64,000 bases of DNA from JAGVSR01 sp033765145 (GTDB lineage: Bacteria > Pseudomonadota > Alphaproteobacteria > Rhizobiales > Hyphomicrobiaceae), in assembly GCA_033765145.1 (NCBI GenBank), contig JANRIH010000053.1:62001-126000 (forward strand), read 5' to 3'. A program made the position numbers and the translations under genes. Shown one piece after another: positions 25,272 to 34,085 of this stretch (position 1 is the stretch's first letter; the number at the start of each line of letters is the position of its first letter). The notes beneath the pieces are model-generated. The model did not search any database, was not told the DNA's origin, and saw only the letters and a list, made by a program, of their open reading frames with translations.

Positions 25272-25311
25272 CTGCGCGGGCAGGACGCGGTCACGAAGCC
25301 CACCACGTCCG

Positions 25312-26832
25312 CTAGATCGGCGGCACCGAAGTCGGTGGAATATCGGTGTCCCTTTCGTGCACCTCGATCATGCCGCGACCCACATGGCTCGCGTGGCGGC
25401 TGTATGTGAAATAGATTACGAGACCGATGACCGCCCAACCGGCGAACAGGGCCAGCGTGTAGCTCGACAAACTGAAGAAGAGATACGCGCTGCCGACGAC
25501 GGCCAGCGGTGCCATCAGGTAGACCGCGGGCGTGCGAAACGGCCGGTGCCGATTGGGCTCCGTCCGCCGCAGGATCAGAACGGCGACCGCGACGACGGCA
25601 AACGCGAACAGCGTTCCAGAGTTCGAAATGTCGGCCAGCGCGCCGACCGGGAAGAAGGCGGCGAACAACGACACGAAGATCCCGGTGATGACCGTGATGA
25701 CGTGCGGCGTCTTGAACCGAGGATGGACCGACGACAGCGCTTCCGGCAGAAGCCCGTCGCGGCTCATGACGAAGAAGATACGGGTCTGCCCGTACATCAT
25801 CATGAGAACGACCGAAGGCAGGGCCAATCCCGCTGCGAGCCCGACGAGGTTGCCGATCTCCGGCCAGCCGACCTGGCGCAACGTCCACGCAAGCGCTTCC
25901 TTGGAGCAGACCACTGCCGTTTCGCCGGCGGTCTTGCAGGCTTCGGCCAACTCGGCCGAGCCCGGCGGGATGCCGGTTCCGTCGGGGCGGACGAGCGGCT
26001 GTGCGCCGACCGTCCCGATGACGCCACTCGCGACGAGCAAATAGAAGACCGTGCAGATGCCCAGCGATCCGATGAGCCCGATCGGCATGTTACGTTGGGG
26101 GTTGGTCGTCTCTTCCGCCGCTGTCGAAACCGCATCAAATCCGACATAGGCGAAGAAGATCGAAGCCGCGGCTGCCGAGACCCCGGCGAAACCCAACGGG
26201 GCGATGGGATCAAAATTCGCCATATTCATCGCCGGAATCGTGAGTGCGACGAACAACGTCAGCGCCGCAATCTTGATCGCGACGAGAATGGAGTTTGCGA
26301 CCGCGCTTTCCCGTGTGCCGATGACGAGAAGCCCGGTGACCACGAGTACGATGAGGAACGCCGGGAGATTGATGAGCCCCCCCTGGATGGGCCCCGCTGT
26401 CAGCGCCTCGGGGATTTGGATGCCGGCGAGATTCTTGAGCAACCCGACGAAGTATCCGGACCAGCCGACGGCCACGGCACCCGCCGCGATGGCATATTCC
26501 AGAACGAGAGCCCAGCCGACCATCCACGCCAGAACTTCGCCCATCGACGCATAGGTGTAGGTATAGGCGGACCCGGACACTGGACACATCGCTGCGAGTT
26601 CGGAATAGCAGAGCGCCGCAACCGCGCAGACGACGCCCGCGATGACGAAGCTCAGAAGCATGCCCGGCCCGGCCTTCTGCGCCGCCTCGGCGGTGAGAAC
26701 GAAGATGCCCGTCCCGATGATCGCCCCAATCCCGAGCATGATGAGCTGAAAGGCGCCGAGAGACCGGTGCAATCCCTTCTTCTCGGCCGTCCGCAGTATC
26801 GCATCGAACGGTTTGACACGATCGAAGATCAT
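25312..26832 (-). CDS. Amino acid permease, APC superfamily (YfnA/CAT type)
   Basis: Inner-membrane amino acid transporter of about 506 residues with roughly 12-14 hydrophobic segments. The first helix has the APC signature LGIGAIIGTGIFVLTAEAA. The helix 6 region reads FFAYVGFDAVSTAAEETTNP, characteristic of the cationic amino acid transporter branch. ATG 26832 (MIFDRVKPFDAIL) follows a GGGGG run; an ATG 12 bases upstream is equally possible. Substrate cannot be read from the sequence. Convergent with the CDGSH gene. Confidence 0.92.
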   Translation of the reverse strand: MIFDRVKPFDAILRTAEKKGLHRSLGAFQLIMLGIGAIIGTGIFVLTAEAAQKAGPGMLLSFVIAGVVCAVAALCYSELAAMCPVSGSAYTYTYASMGEVLAWMVGWALVLEYAIAAGAVAVGWSGYFVGLLKNLAGIQIPEALTAGPIQGGLINLPAFLIVLVVTGLLVIGTRESAVANSILVAIKIAALTLFVALTIPAMNMANFDPIAPLGFAGVSAAAASIFFAYVGFDAVSTAAEETTNPQRNMPIGLIGSLGICTVFYLLVASGVIGTVGAQPLVRPDGTGIPPGSAELAEACKTAGETAVVCSKEALAWTLRQVGWPEIGNLVGLAAGLALPSVVLMMMYGQTRIFFVMSRDGLLPEALSSVHPRFKTPHVITVITGIFVSLFAAFFPVGALADISNSGTLFAFAVVAVAVLILRRTEPNRHRPFRTPAVYLMAPLAVVGSAYLFFSLSSYTLALFAGWAVIGLVIYFTYSRHASHVGRGMIEVHERDTDIPPTSVPPI

Positions 26833-27008
26833 GAATGCCCCCATGTCCGCCGGCACGACGCCTGACGCGAATGCCCTGTCCTGTTCGCTTCCGCGGTGCA
26901 CAACCCCTCGGTAACCTAGGTCATTCTCTTTCAGCGGCGCAAGCCGCTGAAGCGGCTACAGTCGGGAATGATTGAAATATCGGCAAACTGAACAAGGGGC
27001 GATCCTGA

Positions 27009-28301
27009 ATGCCGCACAGCCTTCGGAGCCGAGGACAGAGCGCCGGGCGTCCCGGCATCTTGGCGCGCGCGCGCACAGCACTGATGTCGATCGCGGCATC
27101 GGTGTGTGCTTCGAACGCCGAGGCCAACGAAAGTCCGACGATCGCCGCTCGGTCGCCGGCCATCGTGGTGGTCGTCGCCCCGTTCTCAGGACCGAGGGCC
27201 GAGATCGGCCGGGAAATTCGCGCCGGCGCGGACGCCGGAGCGCATGGGCAAGGCCTAAAGGCCGCACTGACGTTCACGTCCGAGGACGACCGCTGCGATG
27301 CGGCCCGCGCGACGGCCATTGCCCGGAATATCGTCGCGCGCCAGCCCGCACTCGTCATCGGCCACCCCTGCGCACCCGCCGCGATCGCCGCCGCCAAGGT
27401 CTACGCCAGCGCTGGCGTTCTCTTCATCGCCATCGGAGTGCGGCATCCCGACCTGACGACCTCACGAGCCGGACCGACCGTGTTTCGCATGGCCGGCCGC
27501 GACGACCGACAGGGCGAGGCGGCCGCAGTAGCCCTTCTCAACGCAGCGGGTGAACGACCTATCGTCATTGTCCAGGATCGCACCGCGTATGCCCGCAAGC
27601 TCGCCGACGCCACAGCGGCTGCACTCGTTGCGCGCAAACGTCCCGCCGACCGCGTCATTCCGCTCGTCGCGGCACACCGCAGCTATGACGCCGAATTGGC
27701 ATTGATCGAAAACTCCCGGCCCGGAGCCGTGCTATTCGCGGGCTTCCCCGCCGAGGCGCAACTTCTGATCGAGGGGTTCGCGTCACGTGAGGCCGATCTC
27801 AACGTCGTCGTCACGGATGCGATGGCGAGCGCCGAGCCGTTGAGGACCGGTTCGGATCCGGATGGACATGGACCGACAATCACGCTCTTGCGCGACACGG
27901 CAGCCACCGATCTCGAAGGAAACGAGCACGCGACAGTGGCCACGGCCAGTCCAGTTCTGATGCGAACAGCCGCTACGACGAGCGCGCGATCCGATGTGGC
28001 TGGCAATGATGATCTTGCGCGGACGCTGCATGGCGTGCTTGCGCGCATGGCAGTCGAAAGCTGGGTTGGCGCACTCGCGGCCAACCCCGGCAGCAGTCCT
28101 GTCGAACTGGCCCGCGCCCTGTCTGAAGCACCGGCGCCGACCGCAGTCCCGTTCGACAAGAATGGCGATGCCGCCATTCCGTCCTACGTGGCAGAGCGCC
28201 TGGCGCCCGGCCGGCCGCGTTCCGACCGGCAGGGAAGCCTTCAAGACAGCGAGACCGGCTCGCTTCTCAGCGGCCCTGGCTCTGCTGGAGGCACTCCGTA
28301 A
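27009..28301 (+). CDS. Orphan periplasmic substrate-binding protein, LivK/type 1 fold
   Basis: 430 residues. A signal-like N-terminus (RARTALMSIAASVCASNAEA) precedes a Leu/Ile/Val-binding-protein fold: VVVVAPFSGPRAEIGREIRA is the usual strand-loop opening, GHPCAPAAIAAAKVYASAGV a central part, and PTVFRMAGRDDRQGEAAAV follows. No permease or ATPase genes adjoin it, so it may serve another transporter or a sensor. The last 35 bases overlap the 3' end of the next minus-strand gene. Ligand unknown. Confidence 0.75.
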   Translation: MPHSLRSRGQSAGRPGILARARTALMSIAASVCASNAEANESPTIAARSPAIVVVVAPFSGPRAEIGREIRAGADAGAHGQGLKAALTFTSEDDRCDAARATAIARNIVARQPALVIGHPCAPAAIAAAKVYASAGVLFIAIGVRHPDLTTSRAGPTVFRMAGRDDRQGEAAAVALLNAAGERPIVIVQDRTAYARKLADATAAALVARKRPADRVIPLVAAHRSYDAELALIENSRPGAVLFAGFPAEAQLLIEGFASREADLNVVVTDAMASAEPLRTGSDPDGHGPTITLLRDTAATDLEGNEHATVATASPVLMRTAATTSARSDVAGNDDLARTLHGVLARMAVESWVGALAANPGSSPVELARALSEAPAPTAVPFDKNGDAAIPSYVAERLAPGRPRSDRQGSLQDSETGSLLSGPGSAGGTP

Positions 28302-28464
28302 CGAGCAGCGCTTCCATGCGCTTCAGCTCTTCCGGCACGGCCACACCCCGGCTGCGATATGTGTTGATACGCTCTCTCAGGAGGGCGTAGCAGTCGCGCG
28401 GATCGTCGAGTTCGTCGAAGCGATGGTTCAACTCGACAATTTCGCTCTGCATTTGGTCTGACAT
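28267..28464 (-). CDS. Small conserved-looking hydrophilic protein (65 aa)
   Basis: A charged, probably all-helical 65-residue protein starting MSDQMQSEIVELNHRFDELD. It contains CYALLRERINTYRSRG and PEELKRMEALLVTECL, and looks like a short coiled-coil. GTAGGAAAAG precedes the ATG. It overlaps the end of the binding-protein gene tail to tail by 35 bases. I do not recognise the family; the amphipathic pattern and ribosome site argue that it is real. Confidence 0.6.
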   Translation of the reverse strand: MSDQMQSEIVELNHRFDELDDPRDCYALLRERINTYRSRGVAVPEELKRMEALLVTECLQQSQGR

Positions 28465-29073
28465 TCTTTTCCTACCTGCTATTCGCCGTGATGCCGTTTG
28501 TTCGTTTCAGAACTCGGCACCAGGGCCCCGTTGTCCCACGCTCCGCTGGCGTGCTCGTAACCCGCCATGATCGCAGCGCTTCATTGAAGAGAGGTTGCTG
28601 CGTCGTCGGATTTTCGCAAGTCCCTCACCGATCGAAAGTTCCGATCGGAATAAGGCCCTACCGCGATTTCCGGCCTCCTTCCGCCGCCGGCACCCGCACG
28701 CGATCAACTGGTCGCCGATTGTGGCTCCATTCCGGCATTATCAAAAAGGCATTCTGAATCGTTGCTGAATGACCACAATTCGACGGCGCACAAAATTCCG
28801 CCAGCAATTTCCTCCGCGATTTCAATTGACCGTTCGCATCGGCGAAGAATTGGTAGCTGCGGCGCGGCAGGATTTGTGCGCCGCGGCGAGCGCAGCGCAT
28901 CCCGAGAGTCAGCGGGGTGTGTGGCCCAAGTGCCGCCGATCGTCGGCAAAATGACGCAACCCCGGCCGAAGCACCTCCAAGGGTCCTCTGGATTGGCCGG
29001 AAGGCCGCGTTGCTGGCGCCGATGGCCGGTGTTAGGCCTCGCCACACGCAACACGACGTCCACGAGGCCCCCG
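28465..29073. other. 609-base gap before purB without a convincing gene
   Basis: Open frames here lack codon bias and ribosome sites. One 7-7-7 inverted repeat, CCGATCG / CGATCGG at 28628-28648, could be a hairpin or operator. The purB promoter must lie in this stretch or just before the gene. Confidence 0.5.
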
Positions 29074-30381
29074 ATGATTCCCCGCTACTCACGCCCCGAG
29101 ATGGTCCGCATCTGGGAACCGGAAACCCGTTACCGCATCTGGTTCGAGATCGAAGCGCACGCCGCATCAGCGATGGCGGACCTCGGAATTATCCCGCGGG
29201 ACGCGGCCGATATAATCTGGAAGAAGGGCGGCAACGCACGCTTCGACGTCGCGCGGATCGACGCGATCGAGCAGGTTACGAAGCACGACGTCATCGCCTT
29301 CCTGACCCACCTCGCGGAGATCGTCGGCCCGGAAGCGCGCTTCGCGCACCAGGGCATGACCTCATCGGACGTGCTCGACACGACCTTGAACGTCCAGCTC
29401 GTCCGCGCGGCCGATCTCCTGATTGCCGGCATCGACCGCCTCCTGGCCGCACTCAAGAACCGGGCATTCGAGCACCGCACGACCGCGACGATCGGACGAA
29501 GCCACGGCATCCACGCCGAACCGACGACGTTCGGACTGAAACTCGCCTGCGCCTACGCCGAGTTCGAGCGCGCCAGAACGCGGATGCTGGCCGCCAAGGC
29601 CGACGTCGCGACGTGCGCCATCTCGGGGGCCGTCGGCACGTTCGCCAACATCGACCCGCGCATCGAGGACTATGTTGCCGAGCGCATGGGCCTGACGCCC
29701 GAGCCAATCTCGACCCAGGTCGTCCCGCGTGACCGGCATGCCATGTACTTCGCGACCCTCGGCGTCGTGGCCTCCTCGATCGAACGTCTCGCGACCGAGA
29801 TCCGCCACCTCCAGCGGACCGAGGTTCTGGAAGCGGAGGAATACTTCTCGCCCGGCCAGAAGGGCTCGTCCGCCATGCCCCACAAGCGCAATCCCGTGCT
29901 CGCCGAGAACCTGACCGGCCTCGCCCGCGTCGTGCGCGGCTACACGCTGCCCGCGATGGAGAACGTCGCACTTTGGCACGAGCGCGACATCTCCCACTCC
30001 TCCGTCGAGCGCATGATCGGTCCCGACGCGACCGTCACCCTCGATTTCGCCCTTCATAGGCTGGCCGGGATTATCGACAAGCTCGTCGTCTATCCCGACA
30101 ACATGAAGAAGAACCTCGACCGCCTCGGTGGGCTCCACAATTCGCAGCGCGTGCTCTTGGCCTTGACGCAAGCGGGTGTCAGCCGCGAGGACGCCTACGC
30201 CATGGTCCAGCGCAACGCCATGAAGACCTGGGAGGACGGGAAGGATTTCCTTGCCGAACTGAAGGGCGACACCGAGGTGACAAAGCACGTTCCCGCGGAG
30301 GAACTCGAGCGGATGTTCGATCTCGCCTATCATCTGAAGCACGTCGACACGATCTTCGATCGTGTCTTCGGCAAGGGCTGA
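29074..30381 (+). CDS. purB: Adenylosuccinate lyase
   Basis: Cleaves SAICAR and adenylosuccinate in purine synthesis. 435 residues. MIPRYSRPEMVRIWEPETRY opens the protein, GMTSSDVLDTTLNVQ and IGRSHGIHAEPTTFGLK form the active site, and the superfamily signature GQKGSSAMPHKRNPV carries the catalytic serine loop. ATG 29074 has GAGG upstream; the frame continues about 100 codons upstream but the extra part is not protein-like. Other pur genes lie 5-12 kb downstream on the same strand. Confidence 0.97.
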   Translation: MIPRYSRPEMVRIWEPETRYRIWFEIEAHAASAMADLGIIPRDAADIIWKKGGNARFDVARIDAIEQVTKHDVIAFLTHLAEIVGPEARFAHQGMTSSDVLDTTLNVQLVRAADLLIAGIDRLLAALKNRAFEHRTTATIGRSHGIHAEPTTFGLKLACAYAEFERARTRMLAAKADVATCAISGAVGTFANIDPRIEDYVAERMGLTPEPISTQVVPRDRHAMYFATLGVVASSIERLATEIRHLQRTEVLEAEEYFSPGQKGSSAMPHKRNPVLAENLTGLARVVRGYTLPAMENVALWHERDISHSSVERMIGPDATVTLDFALHRLAGIIDKLVVYPDNMKKNLDRLGGLHNSQRVLLALTQAGVSREDAYAMVQRNAMKTWEDGKDFLAELKGDTEVTKHVPAEELERMFDLAYHLKHVDTIFDRVFGKG

Positions 30382-30423
30382 ACGCGTCTTCAACCGCGCC
30401 GCAGGATCGCCTAACGTCGTCCC

Positions 30424-31011
30424 ATGACCGGCTTCGCTGAAGATCCCCAGTCGCCCTTCACGACCCCAATGGACAAGGTCTCGTTTCTGCGCTGGGTAGA
30501 GACGCAGGAGGGACGGTATGAACTTGCGCGGGGAGTGGTCGAGATGCAGGCTCGGGTTACGCGGGGCCATGCACTCGTCGCCAACGCGATCGCGCGCGAG
30601 TTGGCAAAGCAGCTCAATACTTCCGAATGGACGGTCCTCGTGGAAGGCTTCGGCGTCGATGTCGGTGACGGCGTTCGCTATCCGGATGTTCTGGTCGAGC
30701 GCGCGGGCGGAGATGCCGCAGACCTGACTACGGACAAACCTATCGTGATTGTAGAGGTGCTCTCTCCCTCGTCAGAGGACCTCCATCTTCAAGTTAAGTC
30801 GAGAGAATACACCACCCTCCCCGCGCTTCACGCCTACCTCGTCGCGAGCCAGGACACGCCGCGCGTCTGGCTCTGGATACGCGATCCGCTGACCGGCAGG
30901 TTCCAGGAAGAAGCCGCTGTTCTCGCCGGTTCGGATGCCCGGATCGAAATCCCGGAACTCGATCTCGTCATCCCGCTGCACGAAATCAATCGCGGCCTTA
31001 CCGCACTCTGA
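30424..31011 (+). CDS. Uma2 family (DUF820) putative restriction-like endonuclease
   Basis: 195 residues. The fold is PD-(D/E)XK-like: RYPDVLVERAGG gives the aspartate and PIVIVEVLSPSSE the E-x motif. The N-terminal YELARGVVEMQARVTRGHAL helix is typical for Uma2. This family is abundant in cyanobacteria and scattered in other phyla, with unknown substrate; many copies are mobile or laterally acquired. It stands alone 42 bases after purB. Confidence 0.88.
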   Translation: MTGFAEDPQSPFTTPMDKVSFLRWVETQEGRYELARGVVEMQARVTRGHALVANAIARELAKQLNTSEWTVLVEGFGVDVGDGVRYPDVLVERAGGDAADLTTDKPIVIVEVLSPSSEDLHLQVKSREYTTLPALHAYLVASQDTPRVWLWIRDPLTGRFQEEAAVLAGSDARIEIPELDLVIPLHEINRGLTAL

Positions 31012-31224
31012 GACTGCCGACAGCAGAGAGCAGCGTCCTCATCAACTTGGCCCCCCTGTTCGCAAGCACCACCCATCGCCTCAGAACGGCCGCACTGCCC
31101 ACCTAGACGACAACCCTTCGAACGCGAGGACCATTTTTCATGCCGCCATGACCGCTCCGTGCAGACAGCGAAATCGCCAAAGCAATTCCGCTTGGGCATT
31201 CGCGCGTCTGCAAAGGAGACAAAC

Positions 31225-31575
31225 ATGGCTCGCGCACTCCTCCCGTTCTATTTCCACCTGACCGCCTCCGCGCGCCACGCGCTCGGCTCCAAGGCCGACG
31301 CAGCGGCCATCGCCTGCCTCCGCGCTATTTTGAGGAACGGCTCGACGATCGCCGTCGCCTTCCAGCAGATCACCTATGCGGGACGACACTACGCGTTGTC
31401 GTCCCGCATCACGCGGGCGGGCGATCTCGTCGTCGAGATCGACGTCGGCGATCCCTCCCTCGCCGGCCGCCTCATCACCGCCGACGAACTCGCGAAAGCC
31501 GAGCGGCACGATCGCCAGGCCCGCGCCGCCGAACGCGAAGCCGAACGGCGGCTGCGGCTCGACCGAAGGAGATGA
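31225..31575 (+). CDS. Hypothetical protein (116 aa)
   Basis: Starts MARALLPFYFHLTASARHAL behind a strong ribosome site (AAAGGAGA, 5 bases before ATG). The middle, IAVAFQQITYAGRHYALSSR, looks like a small beta-rich domain. The C-terminal 35 residues are a charged helix rich in Arg, Glu and Ala (AERHDRQARAAEREAERRLR). No family recognised. One base after its stop codon a perfect 28-bp inverted repeat begins. Confidence 0.6.
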   Translation: MARALLPFYFHLTASARHALGSKADAAAIACLRAILRNGSTIAVAFQQITYAGRHYALSSRITRAGDLVVEIDVGDPSLAGRLITADELAKAERHDRQARAAEREAERRLRLDRRR

Positions 31576-31576
31576 C

Positions 31577-31670
31577 CGGCACCCTGAACGGGAGTATCGC
31601 GGCGCGCTGCGCAACGGTCGCCGACCGACCGCAAGTCGGCGCCGCCGCGATACTCCCGTTCAGGGTGCCG
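31577..31670. repeat. Perfect 28-bp inverted repeat, 94-base hairpin element
   Basis: Arm 31577-31604 is the exact reverse complement of 31643-31670 (28 of 28). The left arm begins CGGCACCCTGAACGGG and ends CGCGGCG. The 38-base spacer itself contains an inner stem GCCGAC/GTCGGC. It begins one base after the stop codon of the preceding gene and has no U-tract after it. It could be a transcript-end stabiliser, a structured small RNA, or the relic of a palindromic mobile element. Confidence 0.9.
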
Positions 31671-31802
31671 TCACGCGCCCGCGATTGCGTTCGCCAGTCG
31701 ATGTCGCTATCGCATGTCGGGCCGGACTGTGTCGCTCGAAAGCGGCCGTCCCTGAACAAACTTCAATCGCCTTGCGCGTCGCGCTCCTTCGAAAGGTCGT
31801 CC

Positions 31803-32402
31803 ATGTACACCGTCATCGGCTCGCCGAAGTCCCGCGCCATTCGCGTGATGTGGATGCTCGAGGAACTGGGCGAGCCCTATACGCTCGATCCCAAACCGCC
31901 CCGCGATCCGTCGCTTGTCGCACTCAATCCGACCGCGAAGGTGCCGATCCTCAAGGACGGCGACGCTATCGTCATCGACAGTGTTGCGATTTGCCAGTAC
32001 CTCGCCGACAAGCACGGCAAGCTGACATTTCCAGCGGGCACCATCGACCGCGCCCACCAGGACAGCTTTACCCAGTTCGCGGTCGATGAATTGGAAGGCG
32101 CACTCTGGACAACGGCCAAGCATACCTTCGTGCTGCCGAAGGACATTCGGATCGAGGCCGTCAAAGTGGTCTGCAAGTACGATTACGATCGTGGTCTCGC
32201 CGCTCTGTCGACACGCCTCGCCGACAAGACCTACGTGATGGGCGATCAGTTCACCGTCCCCGATCTCATCATTGGCCATCTTTTGGGCTGGGGCCTCTCG
32301 ACCCGCTGGCCGATCCCCGAGGGGAACCTCGACGCCTATTTCGAGCGCATTCGAGCGCGCCCGGCCTATAAGACGGCGTTGGCGCGCCGAGAGGCTGCGT
32401 GA
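31803..32402 (+). CDS. Glutathione S-transferase family protein
   Basis: 199 residues. The N-terminal thioredoxin-like domain starts MYTVIGSPKSRAIRVMWMLE, with Ser in the usual catalytic area, and contains NPTAKVPILKDGD and the IDSVAICQYLADKHG glutathione-binding segment. The C-terminal helical domain includes YVMGDQFTVPDLIIGHLLGW. ATG 31803 begins the conserved region. It may detoxify electrophiles or act in another glutathione reaction; the substrate is not evident. Confidence 0.92.
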   Translation: MYTVIGSPKSRAIRVMWMLEELGEPYTLDPKPPRDPSLVALNPTAKVPILKDGDAIVIDSVAICQYLADKHGKLTFPAGTIDRAHQDSFTQFAVDELEGALWTTAKHTFVLPKDIRIEAVKVVCKYDYDRGLAALSTRLADKTYVMGDQFTVPDLIIGHLLGWGLSTRWPIPEGNLDAYFERIRARPAYKTALARREAA

Positions 32403-32413
32403 CGACGTCGATG

Positions 32414-32863
32414 TCAGCGACAAAGACTGTTGCAGGGCCGGCCGTCACCATCGCGGTCCAATGACGTGACGCCGCATTGGTCAAGATAGAATTTGGCTTC
32501 CTCGCAGGAAGCCATTTCACGGCACGTGCGCTTGCCGTCACAGGCGAAGTCCAACGCGTCGTCCGCGACCGCTGGCGGCGCGATGAAATCCACGGGGTTC
32601 TGTGCGGCCGGCGGCGCCGTACCCTTCCCCGACCGGGCGGTATAAATCTCGATCGTATCGCCGCAGAGCGCTTCGCACGGTATGCCGTCACTATCGGCGT
32701 CGCGCTCGGAATGCCCGCACGTTTCAAGCTTGTGACGGGCTTCGGCACACGTCTTGATTTCTGGACATTTGATCGGCGCGCAATCGAAGCCGCGCGCTGC
32801 TTCCCATCCCGCAATCGCCAGAAGGGGCGTCAAGGCTGGCAGGCCCAGGTGCCGGATGCGCAT
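32414..32863 (-). CDS. Secreted protein with two Excalibur-type calcium-binding motifs
   Basis: 149 residues. A signal peptide (MRIRHLGLPALTPLLAIAGW) is followed by two Excalibur-like repeats: CAEARHKLETCG with DADSDGIPCEALC, and CEEAKFYLDQCG with DRDGDGRPCNSLC. Each combines an EF-hand-like DxDxDG loop with four cysteines that probably form disulfides. A 25-residue Ala/Pro-rich linker separates them. Excalibur domains are found in extracellular proteins and bind calcium; the role of this protein is unknown. Convergent with the GST gene, divergent from the SecY-like gene. Confidence 0.85.
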   Translation of the reverse strand: MRIRHLGLPALTPLLAIAGWEAARGFDCAPIKCPEIKTCAEARHKLETCGHSERDADSDGIPCEALCGDTIEIYTARSGKGTAPPAAQNPVDFIAPPAVADDALDFACDGKRTCREMASCEEAKFYLDQCGVTSLDRDGDGRPCNSLCR

Positions 32864-33012
32864 CGGCGGGACTCACGAGCTACGCGACGTCGTCAATATG
32901 GCCCTGGAGCGCCTCGGTCTTCAAGACGCCAACCTCGATCGAACGGAACCCCGGTTTCGCGATAGAGTTGATGGCGACTGACAGTGGAACCGACCGGAGC
33001 TGCGCTATTGCC

Positions 33013-34068
33013 ATGACGAACGACAACCCCTCTTCCGCGTCGTCCGCCGGCTGGCGTGCCGTCATGATCACAGGCACATTGGTCGCAATCTACATCGCCG
33101 GCGCGTCGGTCCCCGTACCCGGTCTCGCGCCGGAGGTGGTGACCGAGATCGAGCGCACGTCCCCCGAGCTTGCCGCCATGGGACGCCTCTCGATCATGGC
33201 TCTCGGCGTCATGCCACTCTTCAACGCTCTCATGCTCGTGGAGTTCTGCCGTCTGTTGGTACCGGGTCTCTATCGACAGACCACGAACGGGCCCGCTCCA
33301 CTCCCCGTGATGGTCTTGACGTTCCTGTTCGCGATCTTCCAGTCCTATGGAATCTCGATCGCACTCCGGCAGTATCCGAACCTCGCAGCCGAGCCCGACA
33401 GCGCCTTCGTCCTGACCGCAACCGCGACGATCGTTGGCGGCGTCGCCCTGGCGCTCGCACTCGCGAAAGCCATCACCCGCTATGGAATCGGAAACGGCTT
33501 CTGGGTGCTGCTCGTAACCCCGGTCCTCGCGCAACTCCCCTTCGACGCCGCCGCGCTGACCGAACTTGCCCGCACGGGCGACATCGCGGCGTCAGCACTT
33601 GGCGCGGCCTTCGTTGTCACGGCCGTATCGGCCATGGCGCTGGTGGCACTCCTCATCCATCGCCGTCACATAGGTCTCGAACGCATCGACGATATCGTCT
33701 GGCCCCCGATCCTCGCGACCGTGATCATGGGATGGTTCGAGGTTCTGCTCTGGCTCCTCCGCGAGAGCGAATTGAAAGGCGCCCTGATCGACTTGACCGC
33801 ACGCGGCCACGTGATCCACGCATCGGTCCTCGCCTTGCTGACGCTGGCGTTCGTGACGCTCTATGCCCTTCATTCGGAACGCCACGGCTCGATCACATGG
33901 TCGACAGCCACCCTCGCCGGAATAGCATTCGCGCCGGACCTCCTGCGCACGACGTTCGGCCTGCCCCTGCTCATCGATGGCCGATGGCTGATCGTAACCG
34001 TCGCAGTACTGTTCTCTTTCGCCAGCCTGTGGCAGAGAGCAAAGCCGACAGCGCCAAACCCAGCGTGA
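33013..34068 (+). CDS. Divergent SecY-like membrane protein
   Basis: 351 residues with about ten hydrophobic segments. SecY landmarks are visible in order: IYIAGASVPVPGLAP (cf. the IPVPGI plug region), RLSIMALGVMPLFNALML (cf. SIFALGIMPYISA) and AITRYGIGNGFWVLL (cf. IT..GIGNG.SLLI). SecY is about 440 residues; here the large cytoplasmic loops that contact ribosome and SecA look shortened, and the C-terminus ends soon after the last helix. No secE or ribosomal genes adjoin, so it is a paralogue, not the housekeeping channel. ATG 33013 is used; a start near 32971 is possible. Confidence 0.72.
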   Translation: MTNDNPSSASSAGWRAVMITGTLVAIYIAGASVPVPGLAPEVVTEIERTSPELAAMGRLSIMALGVMPLFNALMLVEFCRLLVPGLYRQTTNGPAPLPVMVLTFLFAIFQSYGISIALRQYPNLAAEPDSAFVLTATATIVGGVALALALAKAITRYGIGNGFWVLLVTPVLAQLPFDAAALTELARTGDIAASALGAAFVVTAVSAMALVALLIHRRHIGLERIDDIVWPPILATVIMGWFEVLLWLLRESELKGALIDLTARGHVIHASVLALLTLAFVTLYALHSERHGSITWSTATLAGIAFAPDLLRTTFGLPLLIDGRWLIVTVAVLFSFASLWQRAKPTAPNPA

Positions 34069-34085
34069 CGCAGCATCGAGCTCCG

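Noticed and set aside
25357..26865. 502-codon open frame opposite the amino acid permease
   Set aside because: Antisense shadow with highly charged nonsense composition.
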